Source: an uncultured Bacteroidota bacterium
GTDB taxonomy: Bacteria > Bacteroidota > Bacteroidia > Bacteroidales > P3
Assembly: GCA_902762805.1 (NCBI GenBank)
Contig: CACWPQ010000023.1
Span: 1-64,000, forward strand
Direction: 5' to 3'
Length of the DNA: 64,000 bases
Shown here: positions 17,515 through 25,671 of the stretch, piece by piece
How positions within the stretch are numbered: position 1 is the first letter of the stretch
Layout of the letters: the number at the start of each line of letters is the position of its first letter
Program-made: the position numbers and the translations under genes
Notes under the pieces: model-generated
What the model saw: only the letters and a program-made list of their open reading frames with translations
Told to the model about the DNA's origin: nothing
Databases searched by the model: none

Positions 17515-18957
17515 ATGAAAAAGATATTATTGGCGGCAGCCATCGTTTCAATTTTCAATTTTCAATTTTCAATTTTCAATTCTGCCCACGCCCAGCAGCG
17601 CGAGCACACCAACTATCTCGGCCTCGACCTTGGCGGCGGGCTGGGTAGCCCGCTCCACAGCGCCGTCCACGGCGACGCCGCGCTCGGCCTCGGCTTCGGC
17701 GCGGGGCTCCACTACGCCCACTTCTTCGGCCGCCATTTCGGCCTCGGCCTCGGCGTGAACTACAACCGCCTCCACGGCGCCACCACCTACGACTTCACCG
17801 AGACCACCGCCGGCCTCACCCACGCCAGCAACCCGGGCGTCACCTACGACCTCGCCACCACCTACGACGGCTGGCGCGAGCGGCAGATGCTGGGCTTCCT
17901 CTCCGTGCCGCTGGAGCTCCTGTGGCGCTGGGAGCTGGGCGAGTGCAGCTGGCTCGTGGCCGGCCTCGGCGCACAGCTTGAGCTGCCCCTCCATGGGCGC
18001 TACACCGCCGACGAGGGCACCTACGCCACCACCGGCTACTTCCCCGCTATCGGCCACACCGTGGAGAACCTGCCGCAGCACGGCTTCGGCACCTACAACG
18101 CCGACACCGAGGCCGACATCGAGGGCCTCAAGCCCGCCGTCAGCCTCGTGGCCGACCTCGGCGTGCGCCTGCCCCTGGGCGACCGCTGGGGCCTCTACGT
18201 GGGTGCCTACGGGAGCCTCGGCCTCACCAACATGCTCGACGGCACCTCCACCGACCCCCTCCTCGTCCTCGACCCCGCCGACCCCTCGCAGGCCCTCTAT
18301 AACGGCACCTTTGCCAGCGCCGAGGTGGACGGCATGCGCCTGCTGCGCGCCGGCGTGAAGGTGGCCATCGACTTCGGGTGGAGCTGCGGTCGCACCCCCC
18401 AAGCCCCCGCCGCCGCGGAAGAGAAGCCGACGGCCCGTCCGCAGCTCGTGCAGCAACCCCAGCCCAAGCCCGAGCCGCGCCCCACGCCCAATGCCCAGCC
18501 GCAGTCCGTGGTGATGCAGCCCAAGGTCGATCCCGAAGCAGCACCCGTCCCCAAACCCAACCCCGATCAGGAGGCCGCCCGGCAGGCTGCCGCTGCACGG
18601 GCCGAGTTGAAGGGTAGGGTAGAGGGCACTGCCATCGCATTCGACTTCGCCGGCAGCGAACCCCACATCAGCCAAGCCGACGACCTCTCGCTCCGCGCAC
18701 TCGCCGCCGCCATGCAGGCCGACCCGGCCATGCGCGTCACCGTCACCGGCCACACCGACAACGTCGGCAGCGCCGACGTCAACATGCGACTCGGACAGCA
18801 GCGCGCCGACGCCGTCCGTCAGCGCCTGATCGCCCTCGGCATCCCGGCCGACCGCATCGCCACCGCCAGCCGCGGCATGGAGCAACCCATCGCCCCCAAC
18901 GACACCCCCGAAGGCCGCGCCCGCAACCGCCGCGCCGACATCAAACTCGACCGCTAG
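17515..18957 (+). CDS. OmpA-family outer membrane protein
   Basis: A 480-residue protein. Residues 1-27 are a signal peptide whose core [10 protein letters not shown] is made of the 7-bp ATTTTCA repeat, ending at AHAQ. Residues about 30-285 form an outer-membrane beta-barrel (alternating strands, GLGFGAGLHYAHFFGRHFGLGLGV). A Pro/Gln/Lys-rich linker follows (about 300-355). Then an OmpA-like peptidoglycan-binding domain with TVTGHTDNVGS, RADAVRQRL, GIPADRI and NRRADI (residues about 370-480). It should tether the outer membrane to peptidoglycan. It lies between two other envelope genes and ends at a terminator. Confidence 0.9.
   Translation: MKKILLAAAIVSIFNFQFSIFNSAHAQQREHTNYLGLDLGGGLGSPLHSAVHGDAALGLGFGAGLHYAHFFGRHFGLGLGVNYNRLHGATTYDFTETTAGLTHASNPGVTYDLATTYDGWRERQMLGFLSVPLELLWRWELGECSWLVAGLGAQLELPLHGRYTADEGTYATTGYFPAIGHTVENLPQHGFGTYNADTEADIEGLKPAVSLVADLGVRLPLGDRWGLYVGAYGSLGLTNMLDGTSTDPLLVLDPADPSQALYNGTFASAEVDGMRLLRAGVKVAIDFGWSCGRTPQAPAAAEEKPTARPQLVQQPQPKPEPRPTPNAQPQSVVMQPKVDPEAAPVPKPNPDQEAARQAAAARAELKGRVEGTAIAFDFAGSEPHISQADDLSLRALAAAMQADPAMRVTVTGHTDNVGSADVNMRLGQQRADAVRQRLIALGIPADRIATASRGMEQPIAPNDTPEGRARNRRADIKLDR
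17545..17583 (+). repeat. 7-bp tandem repeat in signal peptide, unit ATTTTCA
   Basis: Five perfect units, read in frame as [11 protein letters not shown] in the hydrophobic core of the OmpA-like signal peptide. Confidence 0.9.
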
Positions 18958-18975
18958 GACAACCGCGGACATCTC

Positions 18976-19014
18976 TCTCTCCGGCATAATGTTTTGTTAT
19001 GTCGGAGAGATTTT
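18976..19014 (+). terminator. Terminator overlapping the next promoter
   Basis: A 14-bp stem (18976-18989 with 18997-19010, one G-U pair), a 7-base loop and four Ts. The loop contains the TTTG upstream element of the next promoter. Confidence 0.75.
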
Positions 19015-19023
19015 GTATCTTTG
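18993..19023 (+). promoter_or_regulatory. Full promoter TTTG-N19-TATCTTTG
   Basis: TTTG at 18993-18996 and TATCTTTG at 19016-19023 have the spacing expected in Bacteroidota. It drives the DUF5686 gene, whose ATG is at 19045. Confidence 0.7.
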
Positions 19024-19044
19024 TACCTTGAAACAAACCTCGAT

Positions 19045-21681
19045 ATGATCTCTAATGTATTGAAAAATAAATCGATGCTGTTGTTGACGGCATTCATAAT
19101 TTCAATTTTCAATTTTCAATTCTCAACTCTCCACGCCCAGCCCTCCGTCACCGGCCTGCAGGGCAAGGTGGTCGACGCCGTCACCGGCGAGGCCGTCCCC
19201 TTCGTGCAGATTGTCTTCGAAGGCAGCACCACCGGCACCCAGACCGACATGGACGGCAAGTTCGCCATCTCCAACTCCAGCGGCCACACCAAGCTCCTCT
19301 TCCGCATGATGGGCTACGAGCCCCTGACCATGAAGGTGGAGAAGGGCAAGGTGCAGAAGCGCGCCACCGTGAAGCTCACGCCCCAGGCCAAAACCCTCGG
19401 CGAGGTGACCGTCACCGCCAAGCGCGGCCGCGACCGCTACCGCCGCAAGAACAACCCCGCCGTGACGCTGGTCAAAAAAGTCATCGACCGCAAGGACCAG
19501 AACCGCGCCGAGGCCCTGCCGCGATGGCGACGCGACGTCTACGAGCGCATGTCGATGAGCCTCGACGACTTCCGCCCCGACTTCGAGGGTAAGCGCATCT
19601 GGAGCAAACTCAACTTCCTGGAGAAATACATCGACCGCACCGAGTTCGACGACACCCCCATCCTCATCATCTCCATGCGCGAGAGCCTCAAGGAACAGAG
19701 CTGGGACCGCCACGACAAGCAGCTGCGCACCCTCACCACCGGCCACCGCATGGAGGGCGTCGACGAGGTGCTCAGCGACGAGGGCATCGACCAGAACCTC
19801 CAGGCCATGTTCATGCCCATCGACATCTACGACGCCGACATCGAGCTCATGCTCAACCACTTCGTCAGCCCGCTCAACGGCCTCATCGCCACCACTTTCT
19901 ACAAGTATTACATCACCGACACCCTCGAGGTGGAGGGGCAGAAGTGCGTCGAACTCTCCTTCGTTCCGGCCAACAAGCAGAGCTACGGCTTCACCGGACA
20001 GATGTACGTCTCGCTCGACCCCGACAGCACCTTCGCCCTCACACGCGTCGTGATGATGGTCTCCAAGCATGTGAACCTCAACTTCGTGCGCGACCTCTCC
20101 ATCGTCCAGTCCTACCGCCGCGACGCCGAGGGCCGCTGGCTGCCCTACCGCTGCGACACCTACGGCCGCCTCTTCATCCACAAGAAGATACAGGAAATCT
20201 ACGTCCACCAGATGCGCGTCTACACCGGCTACCAGGTGGGCGACACCGTCCGCCCGCTGCCCGACAGCCTCTTCAGCGCCTTCACCTCCGAGGCCACCGT
20301 GCCGCGCTGCCAGCTGAAGCGCTTCAAAAGCCAGTTCAACGAGGCGCGACCCGTACAGCTCACCGCCAAGCAGACGGTGCTCGACAGCATGTGGGTCGAG
20401 CTGCGCCGCCTCCCCTCCTTCCGCGCCATCAAGGCCGTCGGCGAGACGATGGTCTCCGGCTACATCCCCACCCACCGCTCGCGCAAGGAGAGCCGCTTCG
20501 ACATCGGGCCCGTCTTCAACATCCTCAGCCACAACCACCTCGAAGGCTGGCGCTTGCGCCTGGGCGGCATGACCACCGCACGCCTCCACCCCCAGCATTT
20601 CCTCGAGGGCTATGCCGCCTATGGCTTCCGCGACAAGCAGTTGAAGTTCAACGCCATGTATACCTACACCTTCGACGAGAAGGAGCGCCACAGCCACGAG
20701 GGCCCCTACAGCAGCCTCTCCCTGATGGCCGGCTACGACCTCCAGACACCCGGCCAGGCCTACGACAACTTCGACCGCGACAACATCATGATGTCGTCCG
20801 ACAAGGAGTTCAAGGCGCAGTATGTGGCCCAGGCCCAGCTGCGCCTCCGCAAGGAGTGGAAGAGCCACGTCCGCTTCGACTCCTGGCTCGCCGGACGCCG
20901 CTACGAGCCCGCCGGACTGCTGCAATACGAACAGTATCAGCCGGATGGCACGGTGCGCAACGTCGACTTCTTCACCGAGGCCGAGGCGCGCGTGAGCCTC
21001 AGCTTCTCGCCCAATGTGGCCAGCGGCACCCGCCGCCGCGAGACCCAGAGCAACCTCCGCCGCGACGCACCCACCATCACCCTCAGCCACACCGTAGCGC
21101 ACCTCTCCCACAACTCCTCACTCCTCACTCCTCACTCCTCACTCTACCACACCACCGACTTCGCCGCCGACAAGCGCTTCTGGCTCGGCGCCTTCGGCCA
21201 CATCGACGCCAAGGTCGCCGCCGGCGTCGTATGGAACCGCGTGCCCTACCCACGACTCTACATCCCCAGCGGCAACGCCGGCCTCTTCCTCTCCTCCAAC
21301 GCCTTCAACACCATGCAGCCCATGGAGTTCATCATGGACCAGTACGTCGCCTTCTTCGCCACCTACCACCTCAAAGGCTGGATCCTCAACCGCATACCCC
21401 TCATCAACCGCCTACGCCTGCGCGAGGTCGTCGGCTTCAACATCCTCTATGGCGGCCTCACCCCCAAGAACGACCCCGCCCAGGGCGACCCCGCAGGCCT
21501 CTACCGCTTCCCCGAAAACACCGTCCCCTTCGGCACCATGCCCTACATGGAGTACTCCCTCGGCATCGAAAACATACTCTCCTTCCTCCGCGTCGACTTC
21601 GTCCGCCGTCTCACCTACATCGACGGCCTCGAAGGCTGGGACCGCTGGTTTGTGAGATTGGACCTTAAATTCGCTTTGTAG
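19045..21681 (+). CDS. DUF5686 outer-membrane protein with carboxypeptidase-like regulatory domain
   Basis: An 878-residue protein. The signal peptide has the repeat-coded core IISIFNFQFS and ends at LHAQ. Residues about 35-120 form a CarboxypepD_reg-like beta-sandwich (GLQGKVVDAVTGEAVPFVQIVFEGS, typical of TonB-dependent receptors and relatives). The rest matches the DUF5686 layout (VTAKRGRDRYRRKNNPAVTLVKKVI, then a beta-barrel ending in WFVRLDLKFAL). These are predicted outer-membrane proteins of unknown role. A 7-bp CTCCTCA array is translated in a loop (SSLLTPHSSL, residues about 689-702). The stop codon TAG is part of a GTAGGG palindrome. ATG 19045 is chosen downstream of the promoter. 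Confidence 0.85.
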   Translation: MISNVLKNKSMLLLTAFIISIFNFQFSTLHAQPSVTGLQGKVVDAVTGEAVPFVQIVFEGSTTGTQTDMDGKFAISNSSGHTKLLFRMMGYEPLTMKVEKGKVQKRATVKLTPQAKTLGEVTVTAKRGRDRYRRKNNPAVTLVKKVIDRKDQNRAEALPRWRRDVYERMSMSLDDFRPDFEGKRIWSKLNFLEKYIDRTEFDDTPILIISMRESLKEQSWDRHDKQLRTLTTGHRMEGVDEVLSDEGIDQNLQAMFMPIDIYDADIELMLNHFVSPLNGLIATTFYKYYITDTLEVEGQKCVELSFVPANKQSYGFTGQMYVSLDPDSTFALTRVVMMVSKHVNLNFVRDLSIVQSYRRDAEGRWLPYRCDTYGRLFIHKKIQEIYVHQMRVYTGYQVGDTVRPLPDSLFSAFTSEATVPRCQLKRFKSQFNEARPVQLTAKQTVLDSMWVELRRLPSFRAIKAVGETMVSGYIPTHRSRKESRFDIGPVFNILSHNHLEGWRLRLGGMTTARLHPQHFLEGYAAYGFRDKQLKFNAMYTYTFDEKERHSHEGPYSSLSLMAGYDLQTPGQAYDNFDRDNIMMSSDKEFKAQYVAQAQLRLRKEWKSHVRFDSWLAGRRYEPAGLLQYEQYQPDGTVRNVDFFTEAEARVSLSFSPNVASGTRRRETQSNLRRDAPTITLSHTVAHLSHNSSLLTPHSSLYHTTDFAADKRFWLGAFGHIDAKVAAGVVWNRVPYPRLYIPSGNAGLFLSSNAFNTMQPMEFIMDQYVAFFATYHLKGWILNRIPLINRLRLREVVGFNILYGGLTPKNDPAQGDPAGLYRFPENTVPFGTMPYMEYSLGIENILSFLRVDFVRRLTYIDGLEGWDRWFVRLDLKFAL
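19098..19130 (+). repeat. 7-bp tandem repeat in signal peptide, unit ATTTTCA
   Basis: Four units read as SIFNFQFST in the DUF5686 signal peptide. The last unit is degenerate (TCTCAAC). Confidence 0.85.
21111..21148 (+). repeat. 7-bp tandem repeat in coding sequence, unit CTCCTCA
   Basis: Four to five units inside the DUF5686 beta-barrel region, read in frame as SSLLTPHSSL. Confidence 0.8.
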
Positions 21682-21704
21682 GGACGCAGCGTGCTGCGTC
21701 CGCA
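21678..21704 (+). repeat. GTAGGG...CCGCA palindrome at a stop codon
   Basis: Arms GGACGCAGC and GCTGCGTCC with a 2-base loop, framed by GTAGGG and CCGCA like the element in glnS. The TAG of the DUF5686 gene lies inside GTAGGG. It may also serve as a terminator. Confidence 0.7.
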
Positions 21705-21766
21705 GAATAGAAAAACATAAAAAAAATGAACCTCCCCTCTTGCCGCAACCAAAACCCCAATCAATT

Positions 21767-22486
21767 ATGAAAAAGACACTCATCCTGGCAGCCGCCCTGA
21801 TTTTCAATTTTCAATTTTCAATTTCCAACTTTCAACTTTCAACTTTCAATTTTCAATTCTTCGCCCCCCTCCACGCCCAGGACTACCACCGCCAGTACGC
21901 CTCCTGGGGCTTCGCCGCGGGACCCAACATCTCGTCCTACATCATGAAGGTTGACCCCCTCCTGCGCGACACCCTCATCGCCGACACCGTCCTCAGCTCA
22001 CTCCCCTCCACCGGGCTCAGCTTCGGCCTCTTCCTCGACTACCACATCACCGACCGCTGGGCCCTCCAGATGAACGGCCAGCTCGCCCTCGGCCAGTCCC
22101 TCCTGCGATATGCCGACCACCACAGCCACCTCCTCACCCTCGGCACCGACGTCGGCCTCGCCGTCCGCTACCGCGCCCCCTGGCGCAAAGGCGCCTTCCT
22201 CCTCTCTTTCGGCCCCTACGTCAACTTCATCCTCTACTCCGCCGCCACCGAGGGCATCAACCTCTTCCGCCGGCAGATCTACACCAACCCCGCCACCGAC
22301 AAAGCCCACTTCGCCATGAGCGACATCCACGCCGGACTGGGTCTCGCCCTCGGCTACGAGTTCAGCAACCGCTGGCTCGTCCAGCTCGAAAGCAAATTCG
22401 GCGTGACCGACATCCTTAACCTCGAAACCCCAGGCACCTACGTCTACCCCTACCGCCTCACCATCGGCGTCGGCTGCCGCTTCTAG
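21767..22486 (+). CDS. Outer-membrane beta-barrel protein
   Basis: A 239-residue protein. The signal peptide is unusually long (about 37 residues) because two 7-bp arrays lengthen its core ([21 protein letters not shown]) before the APLHAQ cleavage region. The mature part alternates strands and turns (GLSFGLFLDYHITDRWALQMNGQLALG) and ends in LTIGVGCRF with a terminal Phe, as is usual for barrels inserted by BamA. It resembles small porin-like proteins (PF13568-like outer membrane beta-barrels). ATG 21767 is chosen over 21740 because MKKT begins a normal signal peptide. The ligand or role is unknown. Confidence 0.8.
   Translation: MKKTLILAAALIFNFQFSISNFQLSTFNFQFFAPLHAQDYHRQYASWGFAAGPNISSYIMKVDPLLRDTLIADTVLSSLPSTGLSFGLFLDYHITDRWALQMNGQLALGQSLLRYADHHSHLLTLGTDVGLAVRYRAPWRKGAFLLSFGPYVNFILYSAATEGINLFRRQIYTNPATDKAHFAMSDIHAGLGLALGYEFSNRWLVQLESKFGVTDILNLETPGTYVYPYRLTIGVGCRF
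21798..21862 (+). repeat. 7-bp tandem repeat in signal peptide, units ATTTTCA/ACTTTCA
   Basis: About nine units cover 65 bp of the signal-peptide coding region, the longest such array in the window. Confidence 0.9.
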
Positions 22487-22633
22487 CCGCCTCCTCAAAA
22501 GACCGCCAGACTGCCCATCCGCCGCCACCCGCATCCGCAATACAACAAATACCTCGACCCCAAGAAATTCACCACTTACCACCCTATATAACTCATTCCC
22601 CGACAGCACTTCCGCCCGTCGGGGAAAATTATT

Positions 22634-22666
22634 TTTGGCCAGTTCGGAAAAAGTTTGTATCTTTGC
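22634..22666 (+). promoter_or_regulatory. Full promoter TTTG-N20-TATCTTTGC
   Basis: TTTG at 22634-22637 and TATCTTTGC at 22658-22666 have consensus spacing. The LRR gene starts about 365 bases downstream. Confidence 0.7.
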
Positions 22667-22669
22667 ATC

Positions 22670-22985
22670 GTCGTTTCCGCACCGCCGAAGCCCTTCGAGA
22701 GCGACGGGTAGAAGCGGGTGGGATAATGGCCAACCCATTGTCCCACAGGGAATGGCGGCATATAGAAAAGACGTTGTAACGGCGTTTATCTGCGGCGTAT
22801 CGAACTTCGCAACTTCGTATTTGGAACCGCAATAGCGCAATGTTCTTCGTCCATGGTTTGGCGTGCAGTGGTCTCATTGTGCGTCTGCAGCGTGGGCTTC
22901 GGCATTGCTTATTCTGTTCCAAAGGCAATGCGAAGGCCGGATACGCGGGATAAGCAAAGAAAGCAGATTCCCGCGCTCTTTTTTT
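22670..22985 (+). ncRNA. Candidate structured leader or small RNA, about 315 nt
   Basis: It lies between a full promoter and an intrinsic terminator. Strong stems are visible: TGGGATAATGG with CCATTGTCCCA (about 22719-22747), and CTTCGGCATTGC with GCAATGCGAAG (about 22897-22935). It contains no convincing gene. I do not recognise it as RNase P, SRP, tmRNA or 6S RNA from their signature sequences. It may regulate the LRR surface gene by attenuation, or be an independent RNA. Confidence 0.4.
22944..22985 (+). terminator. Intrinsic terminator upstream of the LRR gene
   Basis: CGCGGGA (22944-22950) pairs with TCCCGCG (22969-22975), with a run of seven Ts at 22979-22985. It lies about 48 bases before the LRR protein ATG. 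Confidence 0.65.
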
Positions 22986-23032
22986 ATGTGTTTGCTGAAA
23001 TGGAAATTATTAACCAACAAAAAATAGACATA

Positions 23033-25255
23033 ATGAAAAAAGTTATTCTTTTTCTTGTCGCCTTGTTGGCGACGTGGCAGAGCACTCTTGCTCACGACTT
23101 CTCTGCCGTAGCCCCCACTGGCCAGACGCTGTACTATACCATCGCTGGCAGTAATGTTTCGGTGGTCGGACCCACTAGAGGTTGGCTTTACACTACAAAA
23201 CCTACAGGCGATCTAACCATCCCCAGCAGTGTAACCTATAACGGGATTACCTATGCCGTAACTAGCATCGGTTCTTCTGCTTTCTCTGGTTGCAGCGGCC
23301 TGACCTCGGTAACCATCCCCAACACCGTAACCAACATCGTCAACTATCCCCTCTCCAATCCCTTCTCCAATTGCAGTGGCCTCACATCGATTGTGGTAGA
23401 GAGTGGGAATAGTGTTTATGACAGTCGCGGCAACTGTAATGCAATCATTGAGACAGCAACCAATACCTTGATCGCAGGTTGCCAAAATACAACTATCCCC
23501 AGTTCCGTAACCAGCATCGGCTCATCTGCCTTCTCCGGCTGTAGCGGCCTCACCTCGGTAACCATCGGGAATTCCGTTACCAGTATCGGCAACAGAGCCT
23601 TCAGTGGTTGCACTGGCCTGACCACCGTCAATTTCAATGCCGACAGCTGCACTACAGCAGGTTCTTCATCTGGTTATAGTTATAGAGCCTTCGATGGTTG
23701 CAGCAACATCACTTCTTTTAACTTCGGTAACAACGTGAAGGTAATCCCGAGTTATTTATGTTACGGGATGACTGGCCTCACCTCGGTAACCATCCCCAAC
23801 TCCGTGATCAGCATCGGCGAAAAGGCCTTCTATGGGTGCACGGGGTTGACCGCACCAGTCTATAGCAACACCCTTTTTGCTATGATGCCTGCTACGTACA
23901 CCGGCAGCTACTCCATACCCAACGGAATCACCACCATTGGCGCAGATGCTTTTAGCGATTGTATATGGCTTACCTCGATTACCATCCCCAGCTCCGTAAC
24001 CAGCATCGGCAACAATGCCTTCTCCGGTTGCACAGGCCTGACCACCGTCAATTTCAATGCCGACAGTTGCACTATCGCAGGTTCTTCATTTTCTAATTCT
24101 AATCGTGTCTTCTATGGTTGCAACTATATCAGCACTTTTAACTTTGGCAGCAATGTGAAGGTAATCCCAGGTAGATTATGTTATGGACTGACCGGCCTTA
24201 CCTCGGTGACCATCCCTGACTCCGTGATTAGCATCGGCGCCAATGCCTTCTCCGGTTGCACTGGTCTGACCTCGGTAACCATCGGGAATTCCGTAACCAG
24301 CATCGGCGCCGATGCCTTCTCCGGTTGCACTGGCCTCATCTCGGTGGCTATCGGGAATTCCGTAACCAGCATCGGCAACAATGCCTTCTCCCGTTGCACA
24401 GGCCTGACCACCGTCAATTTCAATGCCGACCGTTGCACTACAGCAGGTTCTTCGTCGGCTTATTCCCAAGCTTTCTATAGTTGCAGCAACATCACTTCTT
24501 TCAATTTCGGCAGCAACGTGAAGGTAATCCCGGGCAGCTTATGTTATGGACTGACAGGCCTCACCTCGGTAACCATCCCTGACTCCGTTGCCAGCATCGG
24601 CTCATTTGCCTTCAAGGATTGCAGCGGCCTCACCTCGGTGGCTATCGGGAATTCCGTAACCAGCATCGGCAACTATGCCTTCGATGGTTGCACAGGCCTG
24701 ACCACCGTCAATTTCAATGCCGATAGTTGCACTGCAGAAGGCTCTTCCGTTTTCTCTGGATGTAGCAATATATCCACATTCAACTTCGGCAGCAACGTGA
24801 AGGTAATTGGCAGAATATGTGATAGAATGACAGGCCTCACCACGGTAACCATCGGGAATTCCGTAACCAGCATCGGCTCCAATGCCTTCTCCGGTTGCCC
24901 TGGCCTGACCACCGTCAATTTCAATGCCGACAGTTGCACTACAGTAGGTTCTTCATCTGGCTACCGTGCTTTCTCCGGTTGCAACAACATCACTTCTTTC
25001 AACTTCGGCAGCAACGTGAAGACCATCCCGAGCTACCTGTGTTATGGAATGACTGGCCTTACCTCGTTGACCATCCCTGACTCCGTTGCCAGCATCGGCC
25101 CTGAAGCCTTTAGGAATTGCAGCGGCCTCGCCTCGGTAACCATACCCGAATCTGTTACGAGCATCGGCTCCAATGCCTTCTCCGGCTGTAGCGGCCTCAC
25201 CTCGGTAACCATCGGGAATTCCGTAACCAGCATCGGACCATCGGGAATTCCGTAA
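23033..25255 (+). CDS. BspA-like leucine-rich-repeat surface protein, N-terminal part (gene broken)
   Basis: A 740-residue open part. The signal peptide is MKKVILFLVALLATWQSTLA. A BspA-type N-terminal motif follows (APTGQTLYYTIAGSNVSVV), then more than 25 LRR_5 units of the form TSIGxxAFxGCxGLTSVTIGNSV, with NFNADSC and NITSFNFGxNVKVIP variants. It should be a surface adhesin-like solenoid. The frame ends at 25255 because of a 29-bp tandem duplication (25208-25236 and 25237-25265). Without it, reading continues into the next fragment. It has no sorting domain of its own; that lies in the third fragment. Confidence 0.8.
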   Translation: MKKVILFLVALLATWQSTLAHDFSAVAPTGQTLYYTIAGSNVSVVGPTRGWLYTTKPTGDLTIPSSVTYNGITYAVTSIGSSAFSGCSGLTSVTIPNTVTNIVNYPLSNPFSNCSGLTSIVVESGNSVYDSRGNCNAIIETATNTLIAGCQNTTIPSSVTSIGSSAFSGCSGLTSVTIGNSVTSIGNRAFSGCTGLTTVNFNADSCTTAGSSSGYSYRAFDGCSNITSFNFGNNVKVIPSYLCYGMTGLTSVTIPNSVISIGEKAFYGCTGLTAPVYSNTLFAMMPATYTGSYSIPNGITTIGADAFSDCIWLTSITIPSSVTSIGNNAFSGCTGLTTVNFNADSCTIAGSSFSNSNRVFYGCNYISTFNFGSNVKVIPGRLCYGLTGLTSVTIPDSVISIGANAFSGCTGLTSVTIGNSVTSIGADAFSGCTGLISVAIGNSVTSIGNNAFSRCTGLTTVNFNADRCTTAGSSSAYSQAFYSCSNITSFNFGSNVKVIPGSLCYGLTGLTSVTIPDSVASIGSFAFKDCSGLTSVAIGNSVTSIGNYAFDGCTGLTTVNFNADSCTAEGSSVFSGCSNISTFNFGSNVKVIGRICDRMTGLTTVTIGNSVTSIGSNAFSGCPGLTTVNFNADSCTTVGSSSGYRAFSGCNNITSFNFGSNVKTIPSYLCYGMTGLTSLTIPDSVASIGPEAFRNCSGLASVTIPESVTSIGSNAFSGCSGLTSVTIGNSVTSIGPSGIP

Positions 25256-25265
25256 CCAGCATCGG
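25208..25265 (+). repeat. 29-bp tandem duplication causing a frameshift
   Basis: Two identical 29-bp copies lie head to tail inside the LRR array. As 29 is not a multiple of 3 the frame shifts and a stop appears at 25253-25255. Confidence 0.9.
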
Positions 25266-25671
25266 CTCATCTGCCTTCTCCGGCTGTAGCGGACTCACCT
25301 CTGTAACCATCGGGAATTCCGTAACCAGTATCGGCAACGATGCCTTCTACGGTTGCACTGGCCTCACCACCGTCAATTTCAATGCCGACAGTTGCACTAC
25401 AGCAGGTTCTTCTAGTTACTCAGCCTTCCATGGTTGCAGCAACATCACTTCTTTCAACTTTGGCAACAATGTGAAAGTAATCCCGAGTTATCTCTGCAGA
25501 GGGATGACTGGCCTCACCTCGGTAACCATCCCCAGTTCCGTAACCAGCATCGGCAACGATGCCTTCTCCGGCTGTAGCGGCCTCACCTCGGTAACCATCG
25601 GGAATTCCGTAACCAGCATCGGCAACGATGCCTTCGAGGGTTGCACAGGCCTGGCCATTCGATGGTTGTAG
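25266..25671 (+). pseudogene. Middle segment of the broken LRR gene, in another frame
   Basis: The frame after the duplication reads LRR units (SSAFSGCSGLTSVTIGNSV, NITSFNFGNNVKVIPSYLC) up to GCTGLAIRWL and a stop at 25671. It has no start of its own with a signal peptide, so it can only be expressed if frameshifts are corrected. The jump from GCTGL straight to the DGCSN motif near 25655 shows that roughly 80 bp of a repeat unit was lost. Confidence 0.75.

Larger units (their letters stand above)
22487..23032. other. 546-bp gap with promoter and structured leader
   Basis: The left part (22487-22630) shows no gene. From 22634 to 22985 there is a full promoter, a structured transcript candidate and a terminator (separate entries). 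An open frame at 22853 runs in phase into the LRR gene but consists of leader sequence and is not accepted as coding. Confidence 0.5.

Noticed and set aside
22853..23032. N-terminal extension of the LRR gene from 22853
   Set aside because: It covers a hairpin-rich leader and a terminator. The ATG at 23033 begins a normal signal peptide.
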